Assembly (NCBI GenBank): GCA_021464245.1
Contig: JADCRB010000033.1
Location: 427,720 to 491,719, forward strand
Length of the DNA: 64,000 nucleotides
Direction: 5' to 3'
Source: Carallia brachiata
Taxonomy: Eukaryota > Streptophyta > Magnoliopsida > Malpighiales > Rhizophoraceae
The notes beneath the pieces were generated by a model. The model was not told the DNA's origin and made no database searches. It worked only from the letters and a program-made list of their open reading frames with translations. Positions 11,927 through 26,211 of the stretch are shown one piece after another. Positions within the stretch are counted from its first letter, which is position 1; every line of letters begins with the position of its first letter. The position numbers were made by a program, and so were the translations under genes.

Positions 11927-14900
11927 TCATGAGGCTACCCCAACATCGCCTGGAGCATGATTATTGTTGTACGCAAGCCCACCGCCACCTCTGCCGCTCC
12001 TTCCCCGATTGTTGTAGTAGTTTCTTGGATAGTTGTTTCCTGGCTGATCGTAATACAAATTGCGACCATTTTGGAAGCCAACAACTCCCCGAGGACCACC
12101 TCGCCCCCCGCGGCCGTTTGAATAACCCCTACGGCCTCCATTACCACGACCACCTCTCTGGTTTTGATAGTTCCTCCGAGAAGCATACTGTTGCTCCTTG
12201 TGTTCTCCCTCTCTCTGAACATGCTCCACTTCAGCTGGTGCCTTTGCTTGTTCTTGACCAGAGACAACTTCTGCACGACTACCAGACTCCAGGTCATTAT
12301 TCTGCAAGACAGAAACCAGCCACATCAAATCAAATAAATCGATACACATGGTTCAAATACTTTCGATCGTGTCTAGTCCAAGCACCTTATGAGGTTCCTC
12401 AGCGGGCCTAGACTGATTATCACCAATTTCCTGTCCTTGGAAATTTTCAGCTTCTTCATCCTACAGATTAAAGGGAATTTTAAATACCAAAAACAGATAT
12501 ACCAAAGCAAGAAGAACCATATTAGACTCAACAAATATGTATGTCTGCAACAGGAAAACTGCATGACAAGTACTGATGAGATTGTCAATTGAACATGAGA
12601 CTAGTGAAATTGTACTTCTGAACTATCATCCATTTGTTGTGCTACCATGCAAAACAAGCTACATATTCCTGCAGCAGCTGAGGAGGGATTATCCAGCGAG
12701 TAATGAAAATATGAATACTTTTCATGAGAAGCAGAACAAAAGAATATCCAAACATAAGTTATCAGTTCAAACTAATCTAAGGGGATGAAACAAAGTGGTA
12801 ACATTCAGAAAGCAATTAGCCAAATGAAATTAAAAACAAGGTTTTCACATAGTACCAACTAAACAAAAGGATCACAAATGGAAGTATAGACCTACTAAGA
12901 AAGTTCAGAAACAGAAAGTATTTAACAAAAAAAAAGGTTCAGAAAAAATCTACTTCCGCACAAGTTCCCTGCAGGGAGGGGAAGGGGAGGGTGTGGCAGA
13001 CCTGATCTATCGATCCTTAATAATGGAAAAACTTCAGATTCTCTGTTGAGTGGACCTCTAGCTACTTGATTACATAGTTTTAAACTTTGCCTCCACCCAG
13101 CCAAGAATCTCCCCTTAGCATGGAAGAAATTGTCACCATTCTGGTGATGATTTTCCAATGGGACTAGAACCGAAAAAGCAAACACATCTGCCATGGCCTT
13201 TGTCCTATCAAACACAGAGGAATGCATGTTACATTGGCATTTTAAATCTCAATTCTTGTTGTTCTCACACTTCTGAGAGGACACAATTCAGCCAGGTCTC
13301 ATTGAAGCACAACAATTTCTTTCTCAACCTTTGTCATGACGTGAATATCAGATAATTTTTTTCTGGAGTAACCACGCCAATGATGAGAGGCAGTCAATGA
13401 CAACGAATTCCCTTAGGCAAACAAGTTTAGTGGGTAATGAAGGAGCTGATAGATAAAGAAGTGATGGCAATGAACGTATTTCTCCTAATGGGAGAAGTAT
13501 GCTTCTCCAATTTTGTCCACACACAATATCTAGGATATAGCTTCTAATGTTTCAACAAAAATCAGCTCTTCCAAGCATTAAAATTGCTATTCTGGCAACT
13601 TTTGGACGCTTCCTTGCTACCTAGAAAATTAGGTAGAAGATCCACCCATACCAAGTTGTAAGGTTGAGTACGATAAGAATGTCATGCGCATAAAATGCCA
13701 CCATCAAATTTCACAATAACTCAAGCCTCTGATTTCAAATGTGTAACCCAAAGGAAAAAGAAAGGGCAAAGGCAATCCCACAGAGTCTAAGCCACACTAT
13801 ATTGGGAATAAGCTATACTGTTACCAAAATAAAGACTCAAAACTTAAAGTCTAATGGTGCCAAATCGACCATCAAGACCAGAACGAACTCCATTCTACTG
13901 AAATAAACGTGAAAAATCTGAAAGTCTTTCCTAACAATTTTTACCATAGCAAACCATATTCATCTAAAGCCTACATACTATCAGAAATGGCTTTTATGAT
14001 TTCAATAACTTTTGTCAACTCTTGATGTGGCTAAGAAAAATAAACGAAAACCCCAGAAACAATAAAGACACAAAACATGATAAACTGATGTATATGTATT
14101 GCTTGGTGCATTACTAAATCCAACCACATAGACAAAATGCAAAATAACTGCATAACAAGCAAATATATAGCAACATTAATGTAACAGGCAAAAAAAAAAA
14201 AAAAATCTTTGACTTCACATAAAATTATAAAACTACCTATACCTCGTGCTGGTGTCCGGTAATCGAACTTTCCACCTGGACTGGCACCCCATGAACTGGC
14301 ACCTGCAAAGGCAAATAATTGGCAGCAGCAGCCATTTCAACATGAGCTTTTATTTCGGGTGTGATAGTAAAGTAATCAGAAGCCATAATCTTCTTCAGCT
14401 TCTCTCTCAATCCAGCATCTGCAAATTTCACGAAAAACCCACATCAGAAAACACTGCACAAATTAAAAATCTAAATTCACAAACGAAATCTTTTCCAAAA
14501 AGAACCAAAAAAAAAAAAAAAAAAGAACTAAAGCAATTACATGAGACTCTAGCACTAGAATCAATTGGCTGGTCAGAATTAGCAAGCCACAACTTGGCGT
14601 GCCCGATGCAGCGCTGCAGAGCGTTGTTGTGAGACAAGCTAGAATCAACCGGCCGCGAAATCAACAACCCACCGAGCATCGAAATCAAGTCCAAATCCGT
14701 CTCATCCAGTAGATCCGTAGCATCATCGGTTACATAATCATAAGTTAAGCAGCACCCTCTCTCGTGGGTCCGCGTCAACATCGTCGCCGTGAAGTCGTTC
14801 TGCGGCTTCACGTCGAAAAGCGAACCAAAGTACAACAAATTCAAGAGGTCTTCAACCACCGCATCGCCGCCACCACCGCCGCCGCGATTGCCTCCGTTGT

Positions 14901-15234
14901 GATCGTCACACACACCGTTATTTTTCTCCTCCGCGGCGGAAGAGGAGTCGGAGATGGAGGACTGTTGTTGGTGGCGTTGAAGGGCGAGGGAGATTTCTTC
15001 GGAGACGGCAGCGGAAAGGGGCTGGCGGAGCTTCTCGAGCTCGTCGATGGAGGCGACGACGGAGGGCTTCGAGCGGAGGACTTCCTCTTGCTCCTTGTTG
15101 ATAGGCTTGCCCTGTGAGACGGACTCTTCCATCAGGACGATCCTGTTGTACTTCTTCCGGAGAGCGCGGAGGCGTTTGTTGATGAGGCCGAGGACCGGTC
15201 GGTCCGTCGACTCTGAGGAAGCGGTCACCGCCAT
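11927..15234 (-). CDS. Caprin-like protein with C-terminal RGG repeats
   Basis: Four exons on the minus strand: 15234-14541, 14418-14243, 12460-12386 and 12301-11927. Phases agree (1, 0, 0), giving 439 residues. The N-terminus (INKRLRALRKKYNRIVLMEE, then KPINKEQEEVL) is a predicted helical, coiled-coil segment whose layout resembles the N-terminal homology region of animal caprins. The middle of exon 1 holds a run of glycines and asparagines. The segment from about residue 150 to 290 is conserved-looking and ends in ITPEIKAHVEMAAAANYL. The last exon is rich in RGG/GRGG (about residues 363-387 and 414-423) with Tyr and Asn, a typical RNA-binding or condensate-forming tail. The caprin comparison rests on layout and charge pattern from memory, so an RNA granule or translation role is an inference. 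Intron 2 is about 1.8 kb; an antisense frame at 12922-13227 inside it does not fit as an exon. An A run near 14508-14523 lies in intron 1. Confidence 0.75.
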
Positions 15235-17947
15235 TGTTTTGGTTTATTAGGCTGGTTTCTTTTTGGTGATCGGAGGAGCAGCAGCACCACCGGATGGCGG
15301 CGGCTTTAGTCTGCTTGGAGGGGGTTTTGGAGCGGTGGATTGGTGGAGGAAGCGGCGGCGCGAGATGTTTTTTGAGAGAGCGAGAGAACAGATGGGGTAG
15401 AGGTGATTAGTGTGGACTGAATAGACATGGCCCCACTGGGAGCTTGGGGTTTTTGTTAATTTTTTCATTTATTCCTAATAAATAAGTTCTTATCATCAAC
15501 TAATAAATATAAAAATATTTCTATTTAGGACTAAACAAATATTTTTTTAATCAAAAAAAATTTTTATTGAGTAGACAGTTATCAATTTTTTTTTTTTTGA
15601 CTAAAATTAAAGTATTTTCATTTGTTTAAATTTTATTTAGCAATTTTAAAAGAATCAATTCACCACCGAGTACCAGATGAATCTGAATATGACTCTTCCA
15701 CAGAGTCATAAAAGGTCAGACTGATCTTAAACGCTGCGCATTACTGTTTACATTAAAAAAGATCCCCAACATGAATCAGTCATGAAAGAGCGCAGATACA
15801 AAAACTCAAAATTAATACTTACAACGTAAAACACATCAACTAAACATACATTTATTTTTATATAGTAAGGATTCTTTATATAAAAGCAGTTAAATTACAA
15901 GAACAATTGGTGACAAAAAAAAAAAAAAAACACCAATGGGTGATCTTAATGTTTTTTTGAACAGTTGGACTTATAAAAACGATGATTAAGATCTCTATTA
16001 TGTCTTTTTCTGTTTTTTTTTTTTCTTTTTTTGGTTAAAAAAGATCGGAAATAAAAAATCGGAACGACCCCATGACAGAGGCACGACCAACCTGACTTAG
16101 AAATCGCCAATGGCCGAATTTCACACTTTTTTAAGCAATTCAAATATTAAAGGTCAATTGCATGCAATGCAACTCTAATCACCGGTGGTCGATGTCATCT
16201 TACTTTACTTGAAAATATCTTCTACCCGAATTTAACCAAAATTCATTGTTTAGAGTAACACTTGAATTCAGTAGCATCATCACAAAAACCTGAAATGGGC
16301 TAAATTACAGTTCAAATACAATTGCATATCGGGGTTTAGCGCCATAATTGTTGGCAGCCTTACTATTACCCTACTAGTATTTAATTTCATAGTATTAATA
16401 AAAATAATCAGAATTATAAAAAATATTGTTATAAAATAATTAAGCAGAAAAAATTGGTATAATTTAATAAAACTAAATAATTAAAAAGATATATTTTTTT
16501 CTTACTTTAACATAAAATTATAAATATAAAAGAATGTCCCAATATGAACTTCAAATTTGTAGAATTTATACACTTCAAATTTGTAATCTGTAGAATTTAA
16601 GAAAAGTCATATGCAAATAAATTTACTCTTATTTTCGTAAAATGGTTGTTTCTATGAATTAAACAAACCTATCAACACATTCAACTAATACACGAAACAA
16701 GTATCTTAATGATTATAAGACAAACCTTAATTGATCTAAAAAATTTAAGACAAACTATTATGAGTTTAAGCATTTTGAACCTATCTTTACTCAGACATTG
16801 TACACTTATTAAACAAACTTTCATATTAATATTGTGTTTAAATAAAATTTTTGAGAAAGAGAAAAGCGAGAGAAAGGAAAGTGAGAAAAAAAATTATTGA
16901 ATGAAAGGAAGATTTTCTACCATCTCTTTTATTTGAGAAGAAGTGATGAAAAGGAGAAAAACTATAAATTTGTTTTGTTTGGAAAGAGTGAAAAGTGACC
17001 GTAAACTTGAAGGCGTATGTTAATAAGTGAGAGATTAACAGTTCAAACTCTTGACATCTCCAACTATTCTTTCATCTTCCAATCACTTAAGTCTAAGTTT
17101 AGAAAACCTCAAAAAAAAAAAAAAGTGAAGAAAAAGAAAATAAAATATATTAAAATAACAATTTAATCTTTTATAATAAATTCTATTTTAATATTTTATT
17201 TAAGTAAAATTATAATTATTCAATTATACGATAAATAATTGAGTTATTTAATAAATTTAATAAAGAATCCAACAACTTTCCTTCTATTTTTTAAAAGTTT
17301 GAAAGAATTAATTTTAATTAGTCAAGAAGAAGAATTAAGAGAATTAAAAACTTTCTTTTCTCCAATTTTTTAAATATTTATTAAATACAATAATTTTTTT
17401 AATCTTCTCACTTTCTTTTCCTTCTTCCCTTTCATTGCATTTGGGATATCGAGCTCTTAGCGGATGTGTGAGCTCGATTACACCCCTACTGATTGAAAAA
17501 CCTAAATATTGAATTTTGTTCTTCCAACGCCATTTCAGAACTAGCCCTGATGTTATGCAGCTCGCGTCACCGCAAACATTGATTAGTGAGAACATGGAAT
17601 ACACTTGATCTAAGGCAAACATCATTTCACAGGGAAATACAAGCCAAAGATTTCTTGCTAAACGCATAAAAGAATTTAGCCCCTTTTTATGCAACTTAAA
17701 CCAAAACTGACAATGCATATCGTATATCAATAAGCCCCCAAAAAAATGGTCTAAACAAATTGGTGACCCCCTCCAGAAAGTATTGTAAATAATTGCCATC
17801 CTCTAGAATATAATTGATGGACGAATTATGGAATGAATAACCTCCAGATGTTCGCAAACAAGCTCTTACAGAAATATTGATGGCAGTCATCACCTTGCAT
17901 CAGAAATTATTACTGTAATTTGCAGTGGTCTTCAATTTTCATGCCTT
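15235..17947. other. Gap between the caprin-like gene start and the AMP deaminase 3' end
   Basis: About 15235-15450 is the leader and promoter of the caprin-like gene. About 17400-17947 is probably the 3' UTR of the AMP deaminase gene; an antisense open frame there (17344-17799) matches nothing known. The middle is AT-rich DNA with purine stretches near 16850-16990. Confidence 0.5.
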
Positions 17948-20900
17948 TTAATGTTCAATCTCTTCAGGAAAGCTAGCATTTCCAGAGTAGACATACAGCA
18001 TCTCCTCTTTCCATGTCTGAAAAAACCTTTCGCGTTAGCTTAAACGCAAACATTCAATTGCACATTAAAATATAGACAGGGAAACCTTACCTCATGTCGG
18101 AAAGCGATCCTAATATCTGGAACATTTGTCTTATGAATGTCATTTCCTTCACTGCCTCTTAAAAAGTAATTGCTACCAAGCCAATGCAACTGCAGAGAAG
18201 GGTAACTGGGAAGGTTATTCAATGCTGCTAACAATAGAAATGCATGTAATGCTAATAAGATTTTCTGTTACCAGAAAAAGACCACACTGTCAGCTACATC
18301 TGCATCTAAGCATGCCTGAGCCATTAGTGATATGTTTACCTTTGCTACGTGGGAAAATCCAGATTGATAGACGGAGTTTCTCGCTATTTCACATAGGTCA
18401 CATGAACTGAGCTTCCATACCTGCAAATCAGAAATTTGTTATATTATTTGCAAGTTGCATCTGATGCTGGGAGAACCCAAAAAACATAAAAAAAAAGAGA
18501 TGAGCAAACCTTTGCTGCAACGCTGTACTCTTCAACCAGCGGTTCTTTTGTTAAATGAATTTGCAAAGGATCATCGCTTGAGAGCGAAACATTCAAGCCA
18601 CGCTGAAAGAACATGAAAAATGGGTTCCGATGGTAATCCAGGAAAAGGGAATTATTGCTCAATGGTGACATGGCCAATCCGATCTGAGAATTAAAGGAAA
18701 GAAGTCAATAAAATATTCAATAGGACTGTGAAAATTGAAATAACAACAGAACTAAATCAACTGCAAGTCAATTGCCAAAACAGAAAATTGCACCCAGAAA
18801 GAAAAGTTAAAAAGTGCAATCCTCTAATTTCACCAGGTTGAAGGACCGATCTGAAAATACTCAGAAACTTAAATATATGATCTACATAGCATTTTAAACT
18901 TGCACATGCAACTATTTGAGCCTCTTAATTGAAGGACTGTTCTGAGTATCACTCAGAAGCTTAAATATGTGATCTGTATTATTAATGTTGTGGAACAACT
19001 ATTCTGGCTCTTCATTGGAGAGGATAAGCAACCTCTAAAAAAATGATATTGTACAGGCTGGTAGACAGTTTCTTTCTAGTCACACAGCAATGGCTTGATG
19101 CCAATGACAAGCTAGTCCCTTCCTGTTGGTGTCAAGATTATGCCCTTATTTTAAATAAACGTGGTACACCAAGTAATGTTTGCATCAGACCTGTGCAAGG
19201 TAGTACAAATATTGTAAAACAGGGGACTTCCGCAAATTGATTCCATGAGATATGTTATTGCATAGAAGGAATCCAGCAGCCAGATGGTCAATATCACCAG
19301 CCTGCAGAGATCATGATTGTTATCTGAAGCCCAAAATTTTCACTGGAAATGAAAGAGAAATCATGCAATAGACAACTACCTCTCCACAATGTGGCCGAAA
19401 TTTAATTGTTGGCAAGCCTTTGGATTCACGAAGCTGGAAAAGAAAGCAGAAGCATAAATCAAATTCAATACAATCAAGCATAAGGGTTCCTCTTCTGCTT
19501 TCCCTCATCTTTGGGAAAGGAGAGCTGCCAGAGTACAGCACAAAGCAGATAAACGTGTACAACTTGAATCCACCAGCAAGGATGTCCAAGAAAATAAACT
19601 TATGTGTTCCGCTCAAGTTCCCAATGAAGAAATATTGTTGCACATTTTGACAAGACAAAGTGACAGCTGTGAATTATTGCATTTTGTATTCGAAACTGAG
19701 AAAGCAAATATTTGCTAAAAATTGCCATGCATTTAGATTTTATCAGACAATAGTATTGAGAAATCACATTGAGCTAATGGACCTGCTACAATCTTATGAA
19801 TAATGGCAAACTCCTTAACAAGAGAACAATCTTTTCCATCATATGTGGTATGCTTAAAGGTAAACATGAGAGATACCACAAACCTTGTTAAGAGTAAACA
19901 GATTTGCATAGCAGTAATAAGCATAATAGGAGTATGCAGGGTTGAACTCATTGGTCCATTCAGCAGGCTTTGGCATGTGCTTAGTTGGACGCCTTTCCGG
20001 CTTACTTTCATCATCGACAATATCAAATCCAACAACCTACCAAGATTTTTGTTGTTTGAATAGAAAGAATCAGATAATTTCTCTTTTACAGAGACATATC
20101 ATGTATCAGAGTGCATCATCACACAGATTTGCTCAAATAACTAGGTTTCTAATAACAAAGTTCTGGGAGTATGTCTGTAAGATCCAAAGCTATAATACAA
20201 AAATTTTGATGGAATGATGGTGGAAGGAGACATACACATGCTAGTTGAACCAGTGGGAATTAAGAACATTGTAGAAGTGTGATAAATATGTAAAAGGATC
20301 AGATCTAAGCATAGCAGCTGAACTTACATGCACCAGGAATAGATGTAGTTGAGGATGAGAACATGGATCGATTGTGACCTCGAACAACGGAATGAAAACA
20401 TTGTCCAGAATATTCTGAAAAGATTTAACTGTTCCCATTTGCTTGTACACATTATATAGTCGCGGTAACTGCAAATTGAAGTAATAAAAAAAAAAAAGTG
20501 AAGATAAATAGTGCAAAAACACAGTTTTTTTAAATTTAATACCAAGAAAATGGCTGAAAAATAATAAATACTAGATGTTAGTCCTACATGGACAAGCATG
20601 CACTTATTTAAATTCTAGGCTTCAAAGTTTCTTGGCCAGATAAATGGGGTGGAATGATTAGCAAACAGTAGATCATGGCAGAGTTATGCTGATTGATACT
20701 ATAAAACCTAGCAAAGAAATTAACATCATAGTGCTAGAAAGATCACATAATCATTAACCTAGTTTCATCTTGGATAGAATTGACATTAGTATTACATGTT
20801 GCTGCTCCACATTATGATACAATAAAGTGTGGCATTTCTGGCTGAAAAATGGTGTCTCATGCCTTGCTTGATTCTCATTAACTAGGAGAACAAATTAAGC

Positions 20901-23900
20901 GATTAAATCACAAACAACATTAGGCATATCCTAGCCAGATAAATTTGATGGAATGTTTGCCAGAAAATAATGCAGGCATCAGTGACAAAGGCACTGGAAT
21001 GCTTAAATTACCTGGATTAACCAGATGGCATTATCACTATAAATTGCATTATTGACAAACCAACTTGCCAGCTGGTCCCATTCACTTTGCTTCCTTCCAT
21101 ATATGGACACCCGGTACTCGGCCATCTGAAAATTATAGGATGGAAAAGCTTGACATTGCTGAAAGCATATCGCGAAAAAACACAGCCAATTTCTACTGCA
21201 AGTAAGCTTCCATTAAAGGTAAGGTGCAGACAAAGTGTAGATTGGATTGGGACAAAAAGGAGCCTAAGGATTATCCAAACCATTTAGCTAGACCAATCAG
21301 TTGCAAGAAGAATTATTGGAATATCTTATCGCTCGGCCTTAATCTCTGTTTTCACCATTCCCTATGATCTGATTTTGTACTAAGGATTGTGTCCAAACTG
21401 CAAATTTCGGCTCACTCAATGAAGTTGACTGGTTCATTGAAACAAGACAAACAAAAGAAAAACAACCAATAATATTCTTAAATTCAGAAATGAATCTCAG
21501 ATATGAAAGATGAAACCTGATATTTGCTTGCTTTCAGATCAGATAGAACTTCTTTTGTTACTTCTGCCAAGAAACGTCCTGCAAAATTCACACAACATCA
21601 TTGTTAAAATGCTGAACTTCTTTGATGGCACACAGATATCAACCCTAGAGTAATCAAGCACAAACAAAAAAAGAGTCATGCAAAAATATATCCGATAACC
21701 ATGCCCAGAATAAGCAACAAAAATAAAGAAAATGCATGCAAAGTAGAGATATATATTAAAAAAATTCAAATATATCGAGAACAACGTGATGGTACCTAGA
21801 GTAATAGGTATGCAATGATCCATCAAGATTATGCAGGCAACAGGTTGCTTACCTTGGATGAGATTATCCTGCTTTAAGAATATTTCTCGGAGTCTGCTTT
21901 GACCGCAGGGATTATATTTGAGATTGAATTTATCGAACCGATGGAATGTACTCTTATCAGCATGGACATCCAACAAATCAACATTTAAATCATACCTGAG
22001 TTGAAATCATCAATACGTTAGAAATCTATTCACAATTCATGATGGGGGATAATCAAAACAAGATTGTTAATTCCTACCCAGACAAGTCCAGACTCTCAAA
22101 AACTTCTTTTAGTGTCATGTATTTTCCGTCTCTGAATATAACCACCTGTGAAATATATAAAGATACCAATGAACAGGCAAAAACACTATATGAATCTCGC
22201 AGAAGTAACAGCCACTGATATGGAAAGATTATTGGGAAAGAAAAATATACCTCCTCAGGTTCTTTTTCGAGCTTTGACTTGATAAAGCGCAGAAGATGCT
22301 TTTGGTTCATGCAGGCAGAATGGTGTACATGTGTATCAACTTTTCTAATATTATAGAAGTCACGGTGAGGAGCACTCTTCTGAGCCAAGAACTCCCTATC
22401 TGCATTTACTAATAGGTGAAGGCGGAATTTCTGTGTAGCATTGAGACGTAAGTTAAAAGGAACAAAATCAAGTACCGACTAGGTGACTACACAAAAGGTT
22501 ACAGAAAACCACCTCTTCCAGAAATCTTAGTCTGAGATGGCATGCAGAGCGCACATTTCCAATAGACATGATTCTTAAGAGGTGATGCATATCAGTAAAA
22601 AATGTTGTTGCACTTGCCACTGGAAAAAGATCTACAGTATCTGAATTTCAGTCAACAACTTATCAGTAAGTCATATGGTCTACAAAATATAACCGTTGCA
22701 AATGTTATACGGTAGTATGTGTCAATACAAAGAATACAATGGTAGGCATCAATACAAAGAATTATGCCATTCTAAGAGCTTCGGCTCTTAAGATGGTACA
22801 ACAAGGGAAAGATTCCCTCCCTATATTTTCTATATGCGACCTTTTGATTCTCATAGCCAGGAGCCTTACGCTTTTTTGCAGTGACATATAACATTCCATC
22901 ACCTTCAATTAGAGATGCAATTGGCAAATGTAATCCTTTAAACATGTTGACTAAAAGAAATCCCATGCAAGAATCATAGCATCAAAGATACCATGTTAAC
23001 CTAACTCATGTGATAAAAGCGGTGCCCGAAGTTCAACATCATTACAGCAAAAAGCATCATTGAGAAATTCATTATGCTGCTAGATAGTGACTAAATGCGT
23101 TCTGGAATTAAACATAATTCCACATCACGTGTAATGCAAAGACACAATCAAATAATTAAATAACCAAATTATTCACTGCTTGATAGACAACTTTATGAAT
23201 AGAAATGCAAAGTTGAGGAAAGATCTCAGATTCTAATCTCTCATACTTCTGTGTAATGAGCTTTCAAACAATGTGTTACAACTTAAAAAAATGTCCCTGT
23301 TCCCACTTTTTACCATTTTCATTGGCATAAACATGTATAACTCCATCTTCCATCCTGAAGTGATGCTGCACAAGAGTTCAAAAATTTCAAATAAATAAAT
23401 AAATAAATTCAAAGAAAGGGTAAAAAGAAATATAAGCTTCACTAGACAACAAAGGATCAACCAAGGAAACCCATATTCACTCGTATCAGCAGAAACCTCA
23501 CACTGATATGCAGAAACAACTTACTGTGGTTGATGGAACTGATTCAAAGTGAAATGGATCAGTTTTCACCACTGATGTGTTAGTTTCTGCTGCAGACACC
23601 TTCATCCATGGTGCAACCGCTTCCCTGTAAACATATCTGTTTCGCAAATCCAAGCATTCACAAAGCATCTTTCGCACTTCTTCCTCTTCTGTGTTTATTG
23701 AATCTGAAATGAAATGTTGAAGCAGAAAGAAAAGATAAGTACTTAGAAATTTCTTCAAATAAACTCAATTGAAGCAGAACGGGGAACCAATAAAATTGAT
23801 CATGTCTATTAACCACAAATTCAAAGGACAGTACATTGCTTAATGAAAACTGGAAGTAGTTCTAGAAAAGAACTTAACATTTATCAGTCACCATAAAAAT

Positions 23901-26211
23901 GATATGAACTATAAATGTTACAATAACATTCACTTAAGGTAACTACCATAACTTGAACGTCAAAGGTTAGTCATGGAAACAACCTTTCTGAGAAAAACAA
24001 GGGCAAAACTGCATGCATGTGAACCTCCCCAGACACTATAGTATAGGCATCACTTGCACTAGAATGACCCTTTTTTGACTACAGTTATCAGAGGCAGCAT
24101 CGTCAAAGGCATGCCTAAGGTGCCAAGCTGCGCATTAAGTGTGCATAAGGAGTAGGTGCAAGGCGCAAACCAAAAAAAAAAAAAAAACACTCTCTTCTTT
24201 CTCTCTCTCTCTCTCCAGCTCTCCTTTATTTCACTCTTTATTTTGTTTACTAATTTTATTCAATCTATCAAAGCCTGTTTTCTCTCCATCTACGTACATC
24301 CCTTATCTCTCCACATATATTCTCTGTTTTCCGACTTTTCTGCACAACCTGCCCAAGACAACCAGAAAACAATAGGCATCATAATGCTGTTATATAGTTT
24401 AGTCCCATCAATGCACTTCAAACAAAAGTCCAAAAATGCACATTCTACAGGTTTGCTGCCTATGTATTAATTTTATTTTTGATTTTTATATGGGTTATTG
24501 TTCTTTGAATAAGTTCAATTGACTACTTTTTTGTTATATTATATCATGCTTCTATGTTTCCTTTCAAACTTTATCTAGATAAGTAGTAACTTTTATAATG
24601 TTTTAAATGTGTCCTCACCTCCCACAGGTAAGCCTACAGCTAGGCTCCAAGAAACTTTAGCACTTGAGTGTCTAGCGCCTTTGAAAACACTTATAAAAGG
24701 TCAATAAACCCATAACATCAAAGGCAGGAACATTACCCTCATGGATGTTCGAAGCTGCATTCACCTTTCCGTTTCCACCTGCATCCGTTCCAGCTTTTGC
24801 TTTACCATCAGCAGCTCTAAAATTCTGATCCTGAACAGTGTTTCCATTTTCAACTCCAAATGGCAGAAGGGAAGACCCCTGAATTCTTGAATTAGCATCC
24901 TGCAAATTCATGAATGACCTACAATAGATTGGTTATGAAGGTTTTTTTTGTTACGATAGGATATTATTGGGCTAATGGGCCCTAAGTTTCATTAGCTAAA
25001 TACACGTACATAATCCACTTGTCCGTGGCTGAAACTGATGTCATCTTCATGTGCAAGTTCTGTTCCTTCATCGTCAGAATCCCAGGTACCCTCAAAGGTT
25101 TTGCCATCTGGTGATCTAGGAGTCATCCGCCTACCAAAAGATGTCATCCTCGTAACGGAACTAGAGTAGGCTACAGACTTATCCTCTCCTGCATAAAACA
25201 TTAAGGATACAAATAAAGTACAATTTGTTGCAACCCGATCAGAATGCAGCATGTAAAATCATAGCCAGCAACAACCAAAAAAAAAAAAAAAAAATGAAAA
25301 TCATATTCATTGAATTGTAATTTGTAAAACTTTCACCATAGACTTTAACATTCAAACTGTCAATCTGTCCAAAACTAGAATAAAACTCAACAAAATTATC
25401 GCACAACTCCAATAAACTCAAACGGTTGAGAATATTCGTAGCAAAGCAAGTGTAGCACCTATTAGTGGCAGTGGTGTTTGAATTGGTTTAGACATGTCCA
25501 ACGTAGACCAGTCGATGAGAGACCAGATAGAATTTAGAACAATTAGACTTTACAACTGACTTAATGCACTATAGAACGAGATTGTTCCACAACAGGATTG
25601 AGGTTTTGTTGTTGTTGTAGTTGTTGTTGTCGGAAAATAAAATCAAACGGACCATTCCACAAATATGAATTGCATTTATTTGAACTCCTAGGAAGTAGCA
25701 GAAATTTAATTTAATGGCTGTTTACCATCTCTTGTAGCTGTCTGCAGAGGCGGAAGCCCTGAAGGAATGAAATTGAGCTTCTCTCCGTGCGACCTAAACT
25801 CCATCGTCCCATAAAACTTCGGTTCTCCAACATCAAAATAATCACGCCGGAGAACAGAATCAGGCATCGAACACGACATCCTGCAGCTCCGCAGCGCGCT
25901 TCTATCATCCAAAGACCGGGACAAAAGGTTCTGGTGGCCCAGTATTTTCCGCCGACGTAACCTCTTCTCCATCTGATGCATAATCTTCACCTTCCTCCGC
26001 ATTCTCTGCTTCTTCATCTTCTTCAGCGTCTTCGAAATCGTCCGGCGAGGATAACCGAGCGGTTTCTTGGTTTCCGGCGGATCTGGATGAGGCGGTCCAG
26101 GACTTGATCAACGGCTCGCTTGTGAATGTAGAAGGCGGAGATTGCCATCAGCGAGGCTCCGAACAGAGCCGCCAGGGCGAGGTGTAGAGCCGGTCCTGAA
26201 GACGAGTCCAT
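17948..26211 (-). CDS. FAC1: AMP deaminase (FAC1-like)
   Basis: AMP deaminase converts AMP to IMP and ammonia; in Arabidopsis FAC1 is essential for embryo development. Exons on the minus strand: 26211-25726 (see below), 25188-25010, 24899-24737, 23703-23525, 23365-23314, 22640-22513, 22430-22251, 22145-22078, 21995-21853, 21578-21517, 21125-21012, 20468-20328, 20036-19884, 19433-19380, 19301-19191, 18683-18510, 18420-18340, 18189-18091, 18016-17948. All borders are GT-AG with matching phases. The protein is about 850 residues (FAC1: 839). An N-terminal membrane anchor spans residues 9-28. The metal-binding HVHHSACM is at about 402 and the catalytic [11 protein letters not shown] at about 743. 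The linker (195-310) is variable, as in the family. Exon 1 needs three frames: either a frameshift, or an extra 83-bp GT-AG intron at 25973-26055 that restores the phase exactly. The exact start of exon 3 is also chosen by phase. Confidence 0.93.
24103..24684. mobile_element. Candidate MITE in an AMP deaminase intron
   Basis: The segment starts TCAAAGGC and ends with its inverted complement GCCTTTGA. It is GC-rich at both ends, AT- and CT-rich inside, and sits wholly within the 1-kb intron between exons 3 and 4. The inverted ends are short and imperfect beyond 8 bp, and I found no clear target duplication. Confidence 0.35.

Noticed and set aside
12922..13227. 101-codon frame inside intron 2 of the caprin-like gene
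   Set aside because: It contains stop-bounded text unlike the protein, and adding it would break the phase between exons 2 and 3.
17344..17799. 151-codon minus frame just past the AMP deaminase stop
   Set aside because: Lies in the probable 3' UTR, resembles nothing, and the AMP deaminase protein is already complete.
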